A stretch of DNA of 64,000 bases from Paralithodes platypus (GCA_032716605.1 CM064530.1:3405785-3469784), one strand, 5' to 3'. Positions 32,651 through 44,580 are shown, counted from the stretch's first letter. Numbers and translations are program-made. Notes: generated from the sequence alone by a model not told the origin.

Positions 32651-32772
32651 GGTGATAGGATGAACGGATAGAGAGAGAGAGAGAGAGAGTGTGTGTGTGT
32701 GTGTGTGTGATGAGTAAACACTGAATTAATGAGCAGACAACATGAATGGGAATCGCTTATATAAAGTCTCAG

Positions 32773-32824
<52 letters not shown>

Positions 32825-33162
32825 ATCTAATTTAGGTAGGAGCTATTTCTTTGTACATTTTTACCGAGACTGTTTATGTAAGATTATGATGTATTATGTA
32901 TTATGTAATTTGTTTAAGATGATTTTATTGTATAAACAGCCATTTTATATTTAATGGAAATAAAATAATCTGAATCTGAATCTGAATCTCTCTCTCTCTG
33001 TCTCTCGTGCTATCCTTTGCTTCCATATTCATATATTTGGGGTTCTGCTATTTCCACTAAAATTAAGTCCTGACCACCTCGCATGTATCGTACGGTCTGT
33101 GTGGACAGTGTATCTAAGAACACGTAAATCTCTCTCTATATCTGTGGCTCTCTCTCTCTCTC

Positions 33163-33208
<46 letters not shown>

Positions 33209-33480
33209 GATAGATTTATAAATAATCCAAAGAAAATAGTGTAAACATATCAGAGAGAGCTACATAGAGCTACATAGATACACAGACCACACAGACCTCA
33301 AGGTCCTTACTAGGCAGTCTGGCCTTACAAACTATATATGTATATATGCATATACATACATACATATATACACATATACATACATATATACACCGGTACA
33401 TACATACCGGTACATACATATACACACATACATACATACATATATATACAGTATATACATACATACTGTACAGTGCACAC
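32651..33480. repeat. microsatellites and a diverged copy of the 36100/37410 segment
   Basis: TG, AT (32780-32822) and TG (33171-33207) runs. 33049-33130 resembles 37410-37500 (TATTTCCACTAAAATTAAGT region), and 33250-33330 resembles 36120-36180. Confidence 0.6.
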
Positions 33481-33498
33481 ACATACACTTACATACAT

Positions 33499-34062
33499 TT
33501 TTTTTTTTTTTTTTTTCATATCACCCCAGCCCTCTGCAGATAGAGGTCAAGCCTTCCCTTGAAAGCGTTTATTGTGTCGCTCTCCACCACTCTCACTGGT
33601 AGTTTATTCCACTCTGTCGCCACACTGTAGGTGAAGAAACTCTTTGTGACATCTAGGTTTGCCTTTTTGGTTTTTAATTTAATTCCATTTCCGCGAGTTT
33701 GATTAGTATTGTTTAATGTGAATAGTGCATTTACATCGACTTTGTCGAAACCTTTTAGTATCTTAAAGCACTCAATAAGCTGACCCCTCAACCTCCTCTT
33801 TTTTAATGAGAACAGGTTCAATCGTTTAAGTCTTTCTTCATATGGTTTATTTCTTAATGAGGGTATCATCTTCGTCGCTCTACGCTGTACTGACTCGAGT
33901 CTTACAATGTCCTTGATCAGATAAGGTGACCAGAACTGCACACCATATTCAAGGTGGGGCCTCACCATACTTTTGAACAGTGGAACTATTACGTTTTCAT
34001 GTTTATATGTAAATTTTCGTTTAATAAAGCCCAATGCTATGTTTGCCTTATTTGCTGCTGCC

Positions 34063-34064
<2 letters not shown>
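33499..34064 (-). pseudogene. jockey-like LINE C-terminal fragment with poly(A)
   Basis: The minus-strand frame of 182 codons reads MVRPHLEYGVQFWSPYL, RLESVQRRATKMIPSL, YEERLKRLNLFSLKKRRLRG, QLIECFKILKG and ATEWNKLPVRVVES. This is the end of a jockey-type RT, stop at 33516, directly followed by an A run (33499-33517 as T). The 5' side is cut at a GA microsatellite (34065-34100). The catalytic core is absent. Confidence 0.8.
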
Positions 34065-34103
<39 letters not shown>

Positions 34104-34134
34104 GCTATAAGGAAGAAATTTATGTGAACATCTT

Positions 34135-34540
34135 CTGGAACTCCTTGTCCCTCACGTTTAGCCTCATTAATTTTAGGACGTTCGCCCTATTCGTCGGGCT
34201 ATTTTAAGACCTTTCGCCTAATTTATTTATTAATTTTAAGACCTTTCATGCGATTTAGGCTTCGAATTTTTCCTGGTAAGCGAAAGGAAGGAAGCTATAT
34301 AGGAGCCGGACTATGATATATTTTTTTTTTTTTACCGAAAAATGCACACATTTATCTCGAAGGGGGGTCTTGGGTCTAGGATGAAACTAAAATAAATAAA
34401 TATATACATAAATATATAAATACACACCAATATATAAATGCACACATTATATATATATATATATAGTCTCAATGAGGAAACGAAAATAAATACAGTAAAT
34501 AAACAAAAACAGATAAATACCAAATTTCCCCTAAACGCGT
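34135..34540 (-). mobile_element. F1 MITE, diverged
   Basis: CCTCACGTTTAGCCTCATTA, GACCTTTCGCCTAATTTA and ATTTATCTCGAAGGGGGGTC show F1 in reverse. Ends at TTTCCCCTAAA. AT-rich expansion at 34395-34465. Confidence 0.6.
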
Positions 34541-34666
34541 AAGGCCATAAGGAAGTAGAGCGGTGTGGCTAGGGGGAAATGATTGGAGGGAGACAGGAAT
34601 TTAATATAGCTTTGGCCCGTAGCGAGGAAAGTTCATTCACAGCTCCAAACGCAATCGCCAGGTCAG

Positions 34667-34800
34667 GTGAAGGTATTGAGGGATAAGCCTTTACAACTGC
34701 ACCTCGTAGTTACTTTCTACTTTTCCTATTTTTTATGAAGAGTGTAGAGAGGGGAGAAGGGGTGTTAGCGAGAGAGGGAAGTTGTTGGAGTGGCTTTTAT
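34667..34800 (+). repeat. R150 repeat, plus orientation
   Basis: GGTCAGGTGAAGGTATTGAG through TTGTTGGAGTGGCTTTTA. Confidence 0.55.
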
Positions 34801-34802
34801 CT

Positions 34803-34945
34803 GTGATATGCTCTTTATCTTTTCTCCATTCATGTGGTATTCGTATTTGTTGTTTTGGGAGCCTATTTGTAGTATATGGCACTTGTTTACATTAAAAGGC
34901 ATCTGCCAATTTTCTGACCACTCCAATATTTTGCTTAGATCTGAG
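34803..34945 (-). pseudogene. LINE RT internal fragment
   Basis: The minus strand reads DLSKILEWSENWQMPFNVNK, CHILQIGSQNNKYEYHMNG, EKIKSIS. This matches the region just after the catalytic YADD in jockey-type RTs (xxWSxxWQMxFNxxKCxxL). Both sides are lost: R150 at one end, GA-rich sequence at the other. Confidence 0.7.
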
Positions 34946-35084
34946 AGAGAGTGAGTGAGTTGATAGAATGTGTGGGAGGGGAGAGTTGATAAGAAATATG
35001 GACTAATATCAGAAGACGAAAGGGGGCAGGGAGAGGAGGGGAAATGGAGGAGGAGGGGGTAGGTCAAGAATTATGGGGGAAGGG

Positions 35085-35089
<5 letters not shown>

Positions 35090-35153
<64 letters not shown>

Positions 35154-35401
35154 TACAAAGGAAATCAAGCAACAACAGGTCTAGTGACCTGAGGAGGGAG
35201 AGAGAGAGGAGGGAGAGAGGAGGAGAGAGAGAGAGGAGGGAGAGAGGAGAAGAGAGAAAGGAAGTAAGGAAAGAGAGAGGAAGGAATTATAATGTACAAC
35301 TTGCAAAATAAACAAAATAAAAACAGGGACGATACAATACAGACACAAAAGGACTTATCAAAATTACTGTGGACATAAGGAAAGAAGGGCAAGGAGAGAA
35401 A
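35090..35401. repeat. (GA)n and purine-rich tract
   Basis: About 30 GA units followed by GGAGAGAGAG. No gene. Confidence 0.8.
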
Positions 35402-35497
35402 GAGAGGTGGACAAGGGTGGGGGGGAGGAGTGGAGAGGTAGATGGAAGAAGGGAGAGAGGATGAGGGAAGAAAGAAGATAAGGAGGAACATCTCTCT

Positions 35498-35547
<50 letters not shown>

Positions 35548-35734
35548 ATCTATATGCACACTCATTATTTATCTATCTATTTATCAGTCTGCAATCTGTC
35601 TGTGTAAGAGCTAAGAGAGATAGAGAGAGAAAGAAAGAGAGAGTGAGTTAAGAGATCAGGAGATGAAAGCGAGTGAGCCAGCAGTGAGAGATGGGAGATT
35701 AAAGCCAGTAAGACCACAAGGACCTAATTAGTGC

Positions 35735-35826
<92 letters not shown>

Positions 35827-37527
35827 GAAAGGGAGAGGAGATAGGATGAACAGAGATATATATATATCTATTATATATATATATATAGATATAATATATA
35901 TAATATAGAGAGAGAGAGAGAGATGGAGAGGAAAAAGAGAGGTGATAGAAAGGATTAAGATAGATAGATAGATAATGATAGAGAGATTAAAGCCAGCCAG
36001 CACTAGACCACAAAGACCTAATTAGACCAAATCAGACTTAATCACCTTCCCAAGGGTGTCACTCGTTAAGGGGGGGGGGGGGAGTTGGTTATGAAACGGA
36101 TTTGCACGGATTTACATGGATATACTGGACACACAGACCTTACGAGCCAAACAAGGTGGTCCGGACTTTATTACCAGTAGAGCTATCAAGGATTTTTTTT
36201 TTTTAAATCTAAACTTCTCTTTTTACTTTTTCTCATCTTCCTCCTTCTAATACTACTCTTCTTCCCTCTAAGCTTTCTCATCCTCCCTACTACTTCTTCT
36301 TCTCTTCTAAACACTTCCTTTTTTCGCCTCCCTTCCTCTCCTTCTAAATACTCCTCCCCTTAAGCTTTCCCTTCCTCCTACTCCTCTTCTTCTCTCTTCC
36401 TATAAACACTCCTCTCCTCTTAATCTTCGTCCTCTTCCTCCTGTCCTCACTATCTCTTATCCCTCTTGGCCTCTTTTTCTTCCTTCCTCTCCTCCTCATT
36501 TTCTCCTTATCCTTTCATCTTCTCGTATTTCCCTTAATCTCCGTCCTCCTCCTCTTCTGTTCTTCTCTCCCCCCACTCTCACCTTTCTTCTCTCTTCTCC
36601 AGCGCTTCCTCCTCTTTTCTTCTTTTCCTCTCCCATTTTCTTCATCTTCTCTCTCCCCTCCCCCTCCTCCTCTTCTCCCCTCTCCCCTTATCCCCCCCTC
36701 CTCTTCTCCTACTCCTCCTCCTCTGCTCCCTCCCACTCTCCTTCCCCCCCCCTCTTCTCCTCTTCTTCTTCTTCTTCTTTTCCTTTACCCGTTCTTCTCC
36801 TCCTCTTCTGGACCCCTCTTCTTATTCTCTCCACTCCTCCTCCTCTTCTGCTCCCTCCCACTCTCCTTGTCCCCCCCCCACCCCACCCCTATTCGTCTCC
36901 TCCTCCTCTTCTACTTGTTCTTCTTTTCCTCTTTCCCTCCCCCTCCTCCTCCCTCCCTCTTCTCTTCCTCCCTCCCTCTTCTCTTCCTCCTCCTCCCTCC
37001 CTCTTCTCTTCCCTCCTCCTCCCCCTTTTTCTTTCTCCCTCTTCTAGCCTCCCCCCTCTTCCCATCTCTCACACACCTTATCTAAATTCGCTCTTAAGCC
37101 AACCACCCTATATTTTCCTCCTAATTCATCTCTCTCCCTCTCTATCTATCTATCTATCTATCTATCTCTCTCTCTCTCTCTCGTCAGTAAACATAGGCAA
37201 TCAGTATCTCTTTCATGTACACTAACCACCTGAGCCACATATAGCAATAGTGTATGTCGATATTTACACACACACACACATATATACATACAGATATGTA
37301 CCCCCCCCTCTCTCTCTCTCTTTCATACATATATATAGATATTCCCTCCCCCCCCCCCTTTCTTTCTCTCTCTCTGTCTCTCTCTCTCTTTACTTCCTCC
37401 ACTTTTCTCTGTGTGGGGATATGCTATCTCCACTAACTACAAATAAGTCATGATCACCCCGCTTGGATCATAATGTCTATGTAGTCAGTGTAGCTATGTA
37501 AACCTCCCACCCTCTCTATCTCTATCT

Positions 37528-37568
<41 letters not shown>

Positions 37569-38021
37569 CAGTGTATCTATGTAAATCTCTCCTCTCTAGA
37601 CCATTTACATTACAATTCAAAAGGGAAGCATTTCAAAGGAACCGGTAAATATAGATCTGAATGAGGACCCTGAGGAGGTATTGACGTCAGTAGGTAGGTA
37701 GGTAGGTTGGTAGGTTGGTAGGTTGGTAGGTAGGTAGGTTGGTTGGTTGGTTGGTATGGAGGGAGGGAAGGAGATTGGTTGATTGGACGGTTGGTTGGTT
37801 GGGAGGGAGAGAGGTTAGTTGGTTGGTAAGTTTATTGGTTAGTTGGTAGGGAGGGTGGTTGGTTGGTTGGTTGGTTGGTAGGGTGGTTGGGAGGAAGGGA
37901 AAGAGGGTGGGTGGATGAGAGGGAGGAAGGGAGATTGGCTGGTTGGTTGGTAGGAAGGAAGGTAGATATGTTGGTAGGTTGGTTGGTTGGTAGGTAGGGA
38001 GGAAGGGAGATTGGTTGGTTG
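35402..38021. repeat. 2.6-kb duplication copy 1, left of the gap
   Basis: GAGAGGTGGACAAGGGTGGG to TTGGTTGG. Same order as 38122-40700: GA run, AT or TATA run, CACTAGACCACAAAGACCTA, a long pyrimidine tract (36190-37080), CTAT run, CATGATCACCCCGCTTGGAT, TTGACGTCAGTAGGTAGG. Differences are mostly microsatellite length and small indels. No gene; frames are low complexity. Confidence 0.85.
37684..38021. repeat. (TTGG/TAGG)n minisatellite, copy 1
   Basis: GGTTGGTTGG and GGTAGGTAGG blocks with GGAGGGAGGAAGG interruptions, truncated by the gap. Confidence 0.9.
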
Positions 38022-38121
38022 NNNNNNNNNNNNNNNNNNNNNNNNNNNNNNNNNNNNNNNNNNNNNNNNNNNNNNNNNNNNNNNNNNNNNNNNNNNNNNN
38101 NNNNNNNNNNNNNNNNNNNNN
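38022..38121. other. assembly gap of 100 N
   Basis: Exactly 100 N, the conventional size for a gap of unknown length. Confidence 0.99.
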
Positions 38122-38470
38122 AGAGGTGGACAAGGGTGGGGGGGGGGGAGGAGTGGAGAGGTAGATGGAAGAAGGGAGAGAGGATGAGGGAAGAAAGAAG
38201 ATAAGGAGGAAACATCTTCTCTCCCCCCCTCTCTCCTCTCTCTCTCTCTTCTCTCTCTCTCTCCTCCTCTCTCCCTATCTATATGCACACTCATTATTTA
38301 TCTATCTATTTATCAGTCTGCAATCTGTCTGTGTAAGAGCTAAGAGAGATAGAGAGAGAAAGAAAGAGATTGAGTTAAGAGATCAGGAGATGAAAGCGAG
38401 TGAGCCAGCAGTGAGAGATGGGAGATTAAAGCCAGTAAGACCACAAGGACCTAATTAATGCAAATGAGAC

Positions 38471-38553
<83 letters not shown>

Positions 38554-38590
38554 GAGGAAGAAAGGGAGAGGAGATAGGATGCACAGATAA

Positions 38591-38663
<73 letters not shown>

Positions 38664-41075
38664 AGGAAGAAAGGAGAGGTGATAGGATGAAAGGATTAAG
38701 AGATAGATAGATAGATAGATAGATAGAGAGATTAAAGCCAGCCAGCACTAGACCACAAAGACCTAATTAGACCAAATCAGACTTAATCACCTTCCCAAGG
38801 GTGTCACTCGTTAAGGGGGGGGGGGGGAGTTGGTTATGAAACGGATTTGCACGGATTTACATGGATATACTGGACACACAGACCTTACGAGCCAAACAAG
38901 GTGGTCCGGACTTTATTACCAGTAGAGCTATCAAGGATTTTTTTTTTTTAAATCTAAACTTCTCTTTTTACTTTTTCTCATCTTCCTCCTTCTAATACTA
39001 CTCTTCCTCCCCCTAAGCTTTCTCTTCCTCCCTACTACTCCTCTTCTTCTTCTAAACACTCCTTTTCCTCCCTTTTCTCCTTCTAATACTCCTCCCCTTA
39101 AGCTTTCCCTTCCTCCCTACTCCTCTTCTTCTTCTTCCTATAAACACTCCTCTTCCTCTTAATCTTCGTCCTCTTCCTCCTGTCCTCATCTATCTCTTAT
39201 CCCTCTTTTTTCTTCTTCTTCCTCCTCCATTTTCTTCCTTTATCTCATCCTTCTCGTATTTCCCTTAATCTCCGTCCTCCTCCTCTTCTAGTTCTTCTCT
39301 CCCCCTTCTCCCTTTCTTCTCTCTTCTCCAGCTCTTCCTCCTCCTCCTCCTCTTTTTCTTCTTTTCCTCTCCCATTTCTTCATCTTCTCTCCCCTCCCGT
39401 CCTCCTCTTCTCCCTCTCCCCTTATCCCCCCCTCCTCTTCTCCTACTCCACCCCCACTGCTCCCTCCCACTCTCCTTCCCCCCCCCCCTCTTCTCCTCTT
39501 CTTCTTTTCCTTTACCTGTTCTTCTCCTCCTCTTCTGGCCCCCTCTTCTTATTGACTCTACTCCCCCACCTCTTCTGCTCCCTCCCACTCCCCTTGTCCC
39601 CCCCCCACCCCACCCCTATTCGTCTCCTCCTCCTCTGCTACTTGTTCTTCTTTTGCTCTTTCCCTCCCCCTCCTCCTCCCTCCCTCTTCTCTTCTCCTCC
39701 TCCTGCTCCTCTTCTCTTCCTCCTCCTCCCTCCCTCTTCTCTTCCCTCCTCCTCCCCCCTTTTCCTTCTCCCTCTTCTAGCCTCCCCCCTCTTCCCATCT
39801 CACACACCTTATCTAAATTCGCTCTTAAGCCAACCACCCTATATTTTCCTCCTAATTCATCTCTCTCCCTCTCTATCTATCTATCTATCTATCTATCTCT
39901 CTCTCTCTCGTCAGTAAACATAGGCAATCAGTATCTCTTTCATGTACACTAACCACCTGAGCCACATATAGCAATAGTGTATGTCGATATTTACACACAC
40001 ACACACATATATACATACAGATATGTACCCCCCCCCCTCTCTCTTTCATACATATATATAGATATTCCCCCCCCCCCCCCCTTTCTTTCTCTGTCTCTGT
40101 CTCTCTCTCTCTTTACTTCCTCCACTTTTCTCTGTGTGGGGATATGCTATCTCCACTAACTACAAATAAGTCATGATCACCCCGCTTGGATCATAATGTC
40201 TATGAAGTCAGTGTAGCTATGTAAACCTCCCACCCTCTCTATCTCTATCTCTCTCTCTCTCTCTGTTCAGTGTATCTATGTAAATCTCTCCTCTCTAGAC
40301 CATTTACATTACAATTCAAAAGGGAAGCATTTCAAAGGAACCGGTAAATATAGATCTGAATGAGGACCCTGAGGAGGTATTGACGTCAGTAGGTAGGTAG
40401 GTAGGTTGGTAGGTAGGTAGGTAGGTAGGTAGGTAGGTTGGTTGGTTGGTTGGTATGGAGGGAGGGAAGGAGATTGGTTGATTGGACGGTTGGTTGGTTG
40501 GGAGGGAGAGAGGTTAGTTGGTTGGTAAGTTTATTGGTTAGTTGGTAGGGAGGGTGGTTGGTTGGTTGGTTGGTAGGGTGGTTGGGAGGAAGGGAAAGAG
40601 GGTGGGTGGATGAGAGGGAGGAAGGGAGATTGGCTGGTTGGTTGGTAGGGAGGGAGGAAGGGAGATTGGTTGGTTGGTTGGTAGGGAGGGAGGAAGGGAG
40701 ATTGGTTGGTTGGTAGGAAGGGTGGTTGGTTGGTTGATTTATTGGTAGGTAAGTAGGTTGGTTGGTTGATATAGTTGGTTGGTTGGTTGGTTGGTAGGTT
40801 GGTTGGTTGGTTGTTTGGTAGGGAGGGAGGAAAGGAAAGAGGGTGGATGGGAGGGTAGGGAGGAAGGGAAATTGGCTGGCTGGTTGGTAGGGAGGGTGGT
40901 TGGTTGGTTGGTTGATATGGTTAGTTGGTAGACTGGTTTGATTGGTTAATATGGTTGTTTGGTGGGCTGGTTTGATCGGTTGGTAGGGAATGATAGACGA
41001 TGGTAGGTAGGTAGGTTGGTTGGTTGGCTGTATATGTAGGTTAATTGGTAGCTAGGTTGGTTGGAACGTACGCTA
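38122..41075. repeat. 2.6-2.9-kb duplication copy 2, right of the gap
   Basis: Starts AGAGGTGGACAAGGGTGGGG right after the gap, near-identical to the start of copy 1. The TTGG region (40388-41075) is longer than the part seen before the gap. Confidence 0.85.
40384..41075. repeat. (TTGG/TAGG)n minisatellite, copy 2
   Basis: Same sequence as copy 1 and extended a further 350 bp. Pro/Thr/Asn/Gln-rich frames on the other strand are artefacts. Confidence 0.9.
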
Positions 41076-41079
41076 ATTG

Positions 41080-41520
41080 GGTAGGTAGAGAGAGAGAGAG
41101 AGAGAGAAGTAAGTGAATTGAAGGAGTGTGTGAGAAAGCGAGAGATGCCAATTACCAAGGCTTTTGTGGTGTTGGCTTACCAGGTAGAGAGAGAGGAGAA
41201 ATAGAAGAAGGAAAAGAGGAGGAGAACGATGAAGAAAGGGAGAAGAAGCAACAGAGGAAAAGGAGAAAGAAGAGAAGAAGGAAAAGAGGAGGAGAAGGAA
41301 AGGAGAGCGAAGAGATGAAGGAAAAGAGGAGAAGGATGAATGAAAGGAGAATTAGGAGAAGAAGGAACAGAGGAGAAGGAAGAAGGAAATGAACAAGAAG
41401 ATAATAAGGAAAAGAGAAGGATATGAGAAAGAGAAGATGAAGGAAAGGAGAAATATGAGGAAAAGAGGTGGAAACGAAGGAAAGGAGAAAAAGGAAGATG
41501 AAGAAGAGATGTATATAATG
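41080..41520. repeat. purine tract GAGAAGGA/GGAGAA
   Basis: Almost pure purine strand. Lys/Glu/Arg frames are artefacts. Confidence 0.85.
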
Positions 41521-41522
41521 GT

Positions 41523-41660
41523 AAGCACTGATCTCCCACATTTACAAGAATCAGAATGGCTCATCGCTCGCATTTGGTGGTGTAAACAGATGATGTAAAC
41601 AGATTATAAGAGCGGTGTGACAGTGCTGAGGAGAAGGAGGGCAGAAAAGGTCATGTTGGT
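41523..41660. repeat. repeat paralogous to the flanks of the 42602-43002 F1
   Basis: GCACTGATCTCCCACATTTA, GCATTTGG, GTAAACAG and GCGGTGTGACAGTGCTG correspond to 42537-42601 plus 43003-43085, without the F1. Confidence 0.55.
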
Positions 41661-41661
41661 T

Positions 41662-42098
41662 ATTTACCCCTTCTGTAGCCTACTATTCGTTGTAAGTAGG
41701 TGATAAATCATGACCTCTATCCTCTGTAACTCAAAAGGGGCTAGGGAAAATTGGCTGTAAATTTCCACATCTATTCCTTGACTGACTTCCCAAATGGTAG
41801 AAAGATTAGCTCGATTACTCAGGTCGTTTTTGAGTTACAGAGGTTAGAGGTCATGATTTCTCGCCTACTTACAGCGAATAAACTATAGATACGTCTTTTA
41901 AATATCATTATAGCTTTATTTAGACGATTATATGCAGTTTAGGTAGGACCTTAGAAGTAAACAAAAAATCGTTAATCAAGATAGTTTGTAGCCTTTTAAT
42001 GGGTAGACGTCCTTCATAACATGAATAAAATCGTCCAATAGCTGGCAGTACGTCACCAGTAGAGAAGGGGTGAACATCACCAGTAGAGAAGGGGTTAA
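41662..42098. mobile_element. F2 MITE interrupted by an FB element
   Basis: TTTACCCCTTCTGTA, then FB (41678-41888), then CATTATAGCTTTATTTAGAC through GAAGGGGTTAA. The last 24 bp (ATCACCAGTAGAGAAGGGGT type) are tandemly duplicated. Confidence 0.55.
41678..41888. mobile_element. FB foldback element
   Basis: CTATTCGTTGTAAGTAGGTG to the inverted CGCCTACTTACAGCGAATAA. Internal ATGACCTCTATCCTCTGTAA is also inverted. A partial copy lies at 49701-49838. Confidence 0.65.
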
Positions 42099-42102
42099 TA
42101 CG

Positions 42103-42106
<4 letters not shown>

Positions 42107-42155
<49 letters not shown>

Positions 42156-42336
42156 ATGAGGATGGGAGGAAAGAAAAATGAGACTAAACTGAAGACAATA
42201 TATTATAGTATTAATAGTAGAGGATGGGAGGAGAAAATAATGAGATTAAACTGAAAAACTTAGTAGTAGTTGAAGAGGAGGATGGGAAGATAAATACAAT
42301 TAGATTAAACTGAACAAATATAGTACAGTAGTAGGC

Positions 42337-42390
<54 letters not shown>

Positions 42391-42400
42391 AGGAGGAAGG
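42107..42400. repeat. two (AGT)n microsatellites
   Basis: AGT runs at 42107-42155 and 42340-42390 within AGATTAAACTGAA-containing imperfect repeats (three units of about 70-100 bp). Confidence 0.85.
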
Positions 42401-42601
42401 AAGGAGTAGACAAATGAGGTAAACTGAATAAAACATGATAAACATGATGAAATGGGGGACAAAATTGAAGATCTAGAAAAGAGAAACAAATAAGGAAGTA
42501 AAAGATGAGGAGGAAGAAGAAAACGTAGATCACGAGAAGCACTGATCTCCACTTCCACGAGACTGCGTGGCTTCATCAAGAGCATTTGGTCATGTAAACA
42601 G

Positions 42602-43002
42602 TTAAGGGGAGGTTTTAAGTTTGTTCCCTAGACCTCCATCAAGCTTAAAATTACACCCCCTTGACCCCCTTACAAGATAAATTTGTACATTTTTCGGTCT
42701 TTTAAGTTTGTTCCCTAGACCTCCAGCAAGCTTTAAATTACACCCCCTTTCAAGATAAATTTGTAATTTTTTTGGTAGAAAAATGTGCCGGCCAAATGCC
42801 AGTTCCTGTTAAATTACAGGCTCGCTATCGCTCGCCAGGTAAAAATCGACAGTTAAATGGCACGAAAGGTCATAAAATGGATAGAAATGGGGCGAAAGTT
42901 CTTAAAATCGCCAAAATAATAGGGGGGAGGGGGGGGGGGGGGCTAAACATGTGGGAGAAAGGGGTCAAAGAAAAAATCCTCAAGTGGAAATCTCCCCTTA
43001 AA
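42602..43002 (+). mobile_element. F1 MITE with internal duplication
   Basis: TTAAGGGGAG to CTCCCCTTAA. TTTTAAGTTTGTTCCCTAGA through the CAAGCTT block is present twice (42613-42690 and 42700-42765). A G run is at 42920-42942. Confidence 0.75.
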
Positions 43003-43110
43003 GCCGCAGCGCGAGATAAATAACAGTGGTGTGAAAATTGCTGGGGAGAAATAGGACAAAGAAAAAGGTGATGTTGGTGTTGATTACGAAGAGAACATGA
43101 AGAAGACAAG

Positions 43111-43340
43111 CAATTGACCACTTGCGAGTTTCAGGCTACAAGGAAGTTGGAGCCGTGAACATCGATATTAAAGAGAAATGCAATAATAATAATGTGAGTT
43201 TCTGATGGATAAATAGTATGATAATTTGTTTTTATGGATTTATATATGTATCATGACCGTATTTTAGCTGATAATTCTGCTAAATATTGATGACCACAGC
43301 TCCAACTTCCTTATAGATCAAAACTCGCAAGTGGGCAATT
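43111..43340. mobile_element. family G foldback element
   Basis: CAATTGACCACTTGCGAGTT, then AAGGAAGTTGGAGCCG, inverted as AGCTCCAACTTCCTTATAG and CTCGCAAGTGGGCAATT. Confidence 0.7.
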
Positions 43341-43444
43341 CCTTCCTTACGACCAATCAACGGTTATATAGTCAGTCAGTCAGTCAGTAGCCATCCCTTA
43401 CTCCCACAAGAGGTAGGGAGGATCAGCAAGATACACGAGGAAGG

Positions 43445-43600
43445 CACAATAGGTGACAGAAGAAGAACACATAACAGTTCGCCCACAAACGAGATTATAT
43501 AGTAAGTTAAACACGATAAAGGAAACAGAGGCCACAGGAGAAGAACACCTTACAGTTCGCCCACAAACGACTATATAGTATAAGTTATGCATGTAAATCA
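43445..43600. repeat. two-unit direct repeat
   Basis: CAGTTCGCCCACAAACGA followed by TATATAGTA occurs twice, about 75-80 bp apart. Confidence 0.7.
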
Positions 43601-43732
43601 ATCATACTTTATATACTTCCATACGTAAAACCACGGGGTGCCCTGTAAAAAACTCAAAGGTATAATAAATAGGTGTATATAATCATTGGGTATAATGAGT
43701 GATTTACATTTCCGTCCTTGTATTAGAATAGT

Positions 43733-43949
43733 TTAATCCATTCAAATTCCGATTACACATGTCTTTTGTTTTCTGGCTGCTATTAAACGATTTTGTTGAG
43801 ATGAGGAAGGGTATATGGAAGGCAGAGGGTAAAATGAGATAGTATTTACCCTTATAATTATTCCCACAGATCCTTCCTAAACTGCATACAATAGTCTAAA
43901 TATAGCCATAATAAACTTTCAAAATGCGTCCTAATACTCAAAGGGTTAA
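43733..43949. mobile_element. F2b MITE
   Basis: TTAATCCATTCAAATTCCGA to CTCAAAGGGTTAA, TTAA at both ends. Confidence 0.6.
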
Positions 43950-43952
43950 TAC

Positions 43953-44170
43953 ATAGCCCACTCATAACCATTCCTGCACCCTCTATGCTTTTCTTTATGC
44001 AATTAATAACTATAGGAATTGATTTTTGGATAGAACTTGCTTTTTCAATAAATAGTAGGCGATACTGTATATAGTTTTGTAGTTATGTATAGAAAATTAT
44101 AACTAGTTTACAAAGATATGCTTCCATAATTAGAATTAGGCAAAGTCCACAAATATTTACGAGTGGGCTA
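43953..44170. mobile_element. family B foldback element
   Basis: TAGCCCACTCATAACCATTC and the inverted TTTACGAGTGGGCTA. Confidence 0.55.
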
Positions 44171-44200
44171 AACACTATGGCATCCGAGTGTACCATCTCG

Positions 44201-44417
44201 TTAAAGTCGGTATCACACGAGTGCTTTTCCCTCAACATTTATCCTCAACACTGGTCTGGCAGCATATGAGGTCAACATTTAGATTATTTCGGTGACGTAA
44301 ATTCATCTACCATCAGTCTAGTTTCCGATACCAGGACAAAATACTCCAGAAATGTTGCCAGAAACATGTTGATTATCGAATGTTGACTAAAAAAGCTCTC
44401 GTGTGATACCGGCTTAA
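44201..44417. mobile_element. F3 MITE, intact ends (217 bp)
   Basis: TTAAAGTCGGTATCACACGA to CTCGTGTGATACCGGCTTAA. The right TTAA is directly followed by SINE S2. Confidence 0.75.
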
Positions 44418-44550
44418 CTGTCTTGATAGCGTAATGCATAAGTGCATGGAATTTCGGTGTGGGTGTCATAGGTTCGAGTTCTTGGAGTGCCACATGTATT
44501 TGTTGATTTCATTGAGTTTAGAGGTGAATTTGGTTGGTGAACAAAATATG
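44418..44550 (+). mobile_element. SINE family S2, tRNA-derived
   Basis: CTGTCTTGATAGCGTAATGC (A box region), GGTTCGAGTTC at 44471-44481 (B box), GGAGTGCCACATGTATTTGT. Matches 58864-59003. Confidence 0.65.
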
Positions 44551-44580
44551 ATATAGAATTCTGGTCCGAGGAGTGGTAAG

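Noticed and set aside
37684..41075. Telomeric repeat
   Set aside because: The TAGG/TTGG units are not TTAGG or TTAGGG in register.
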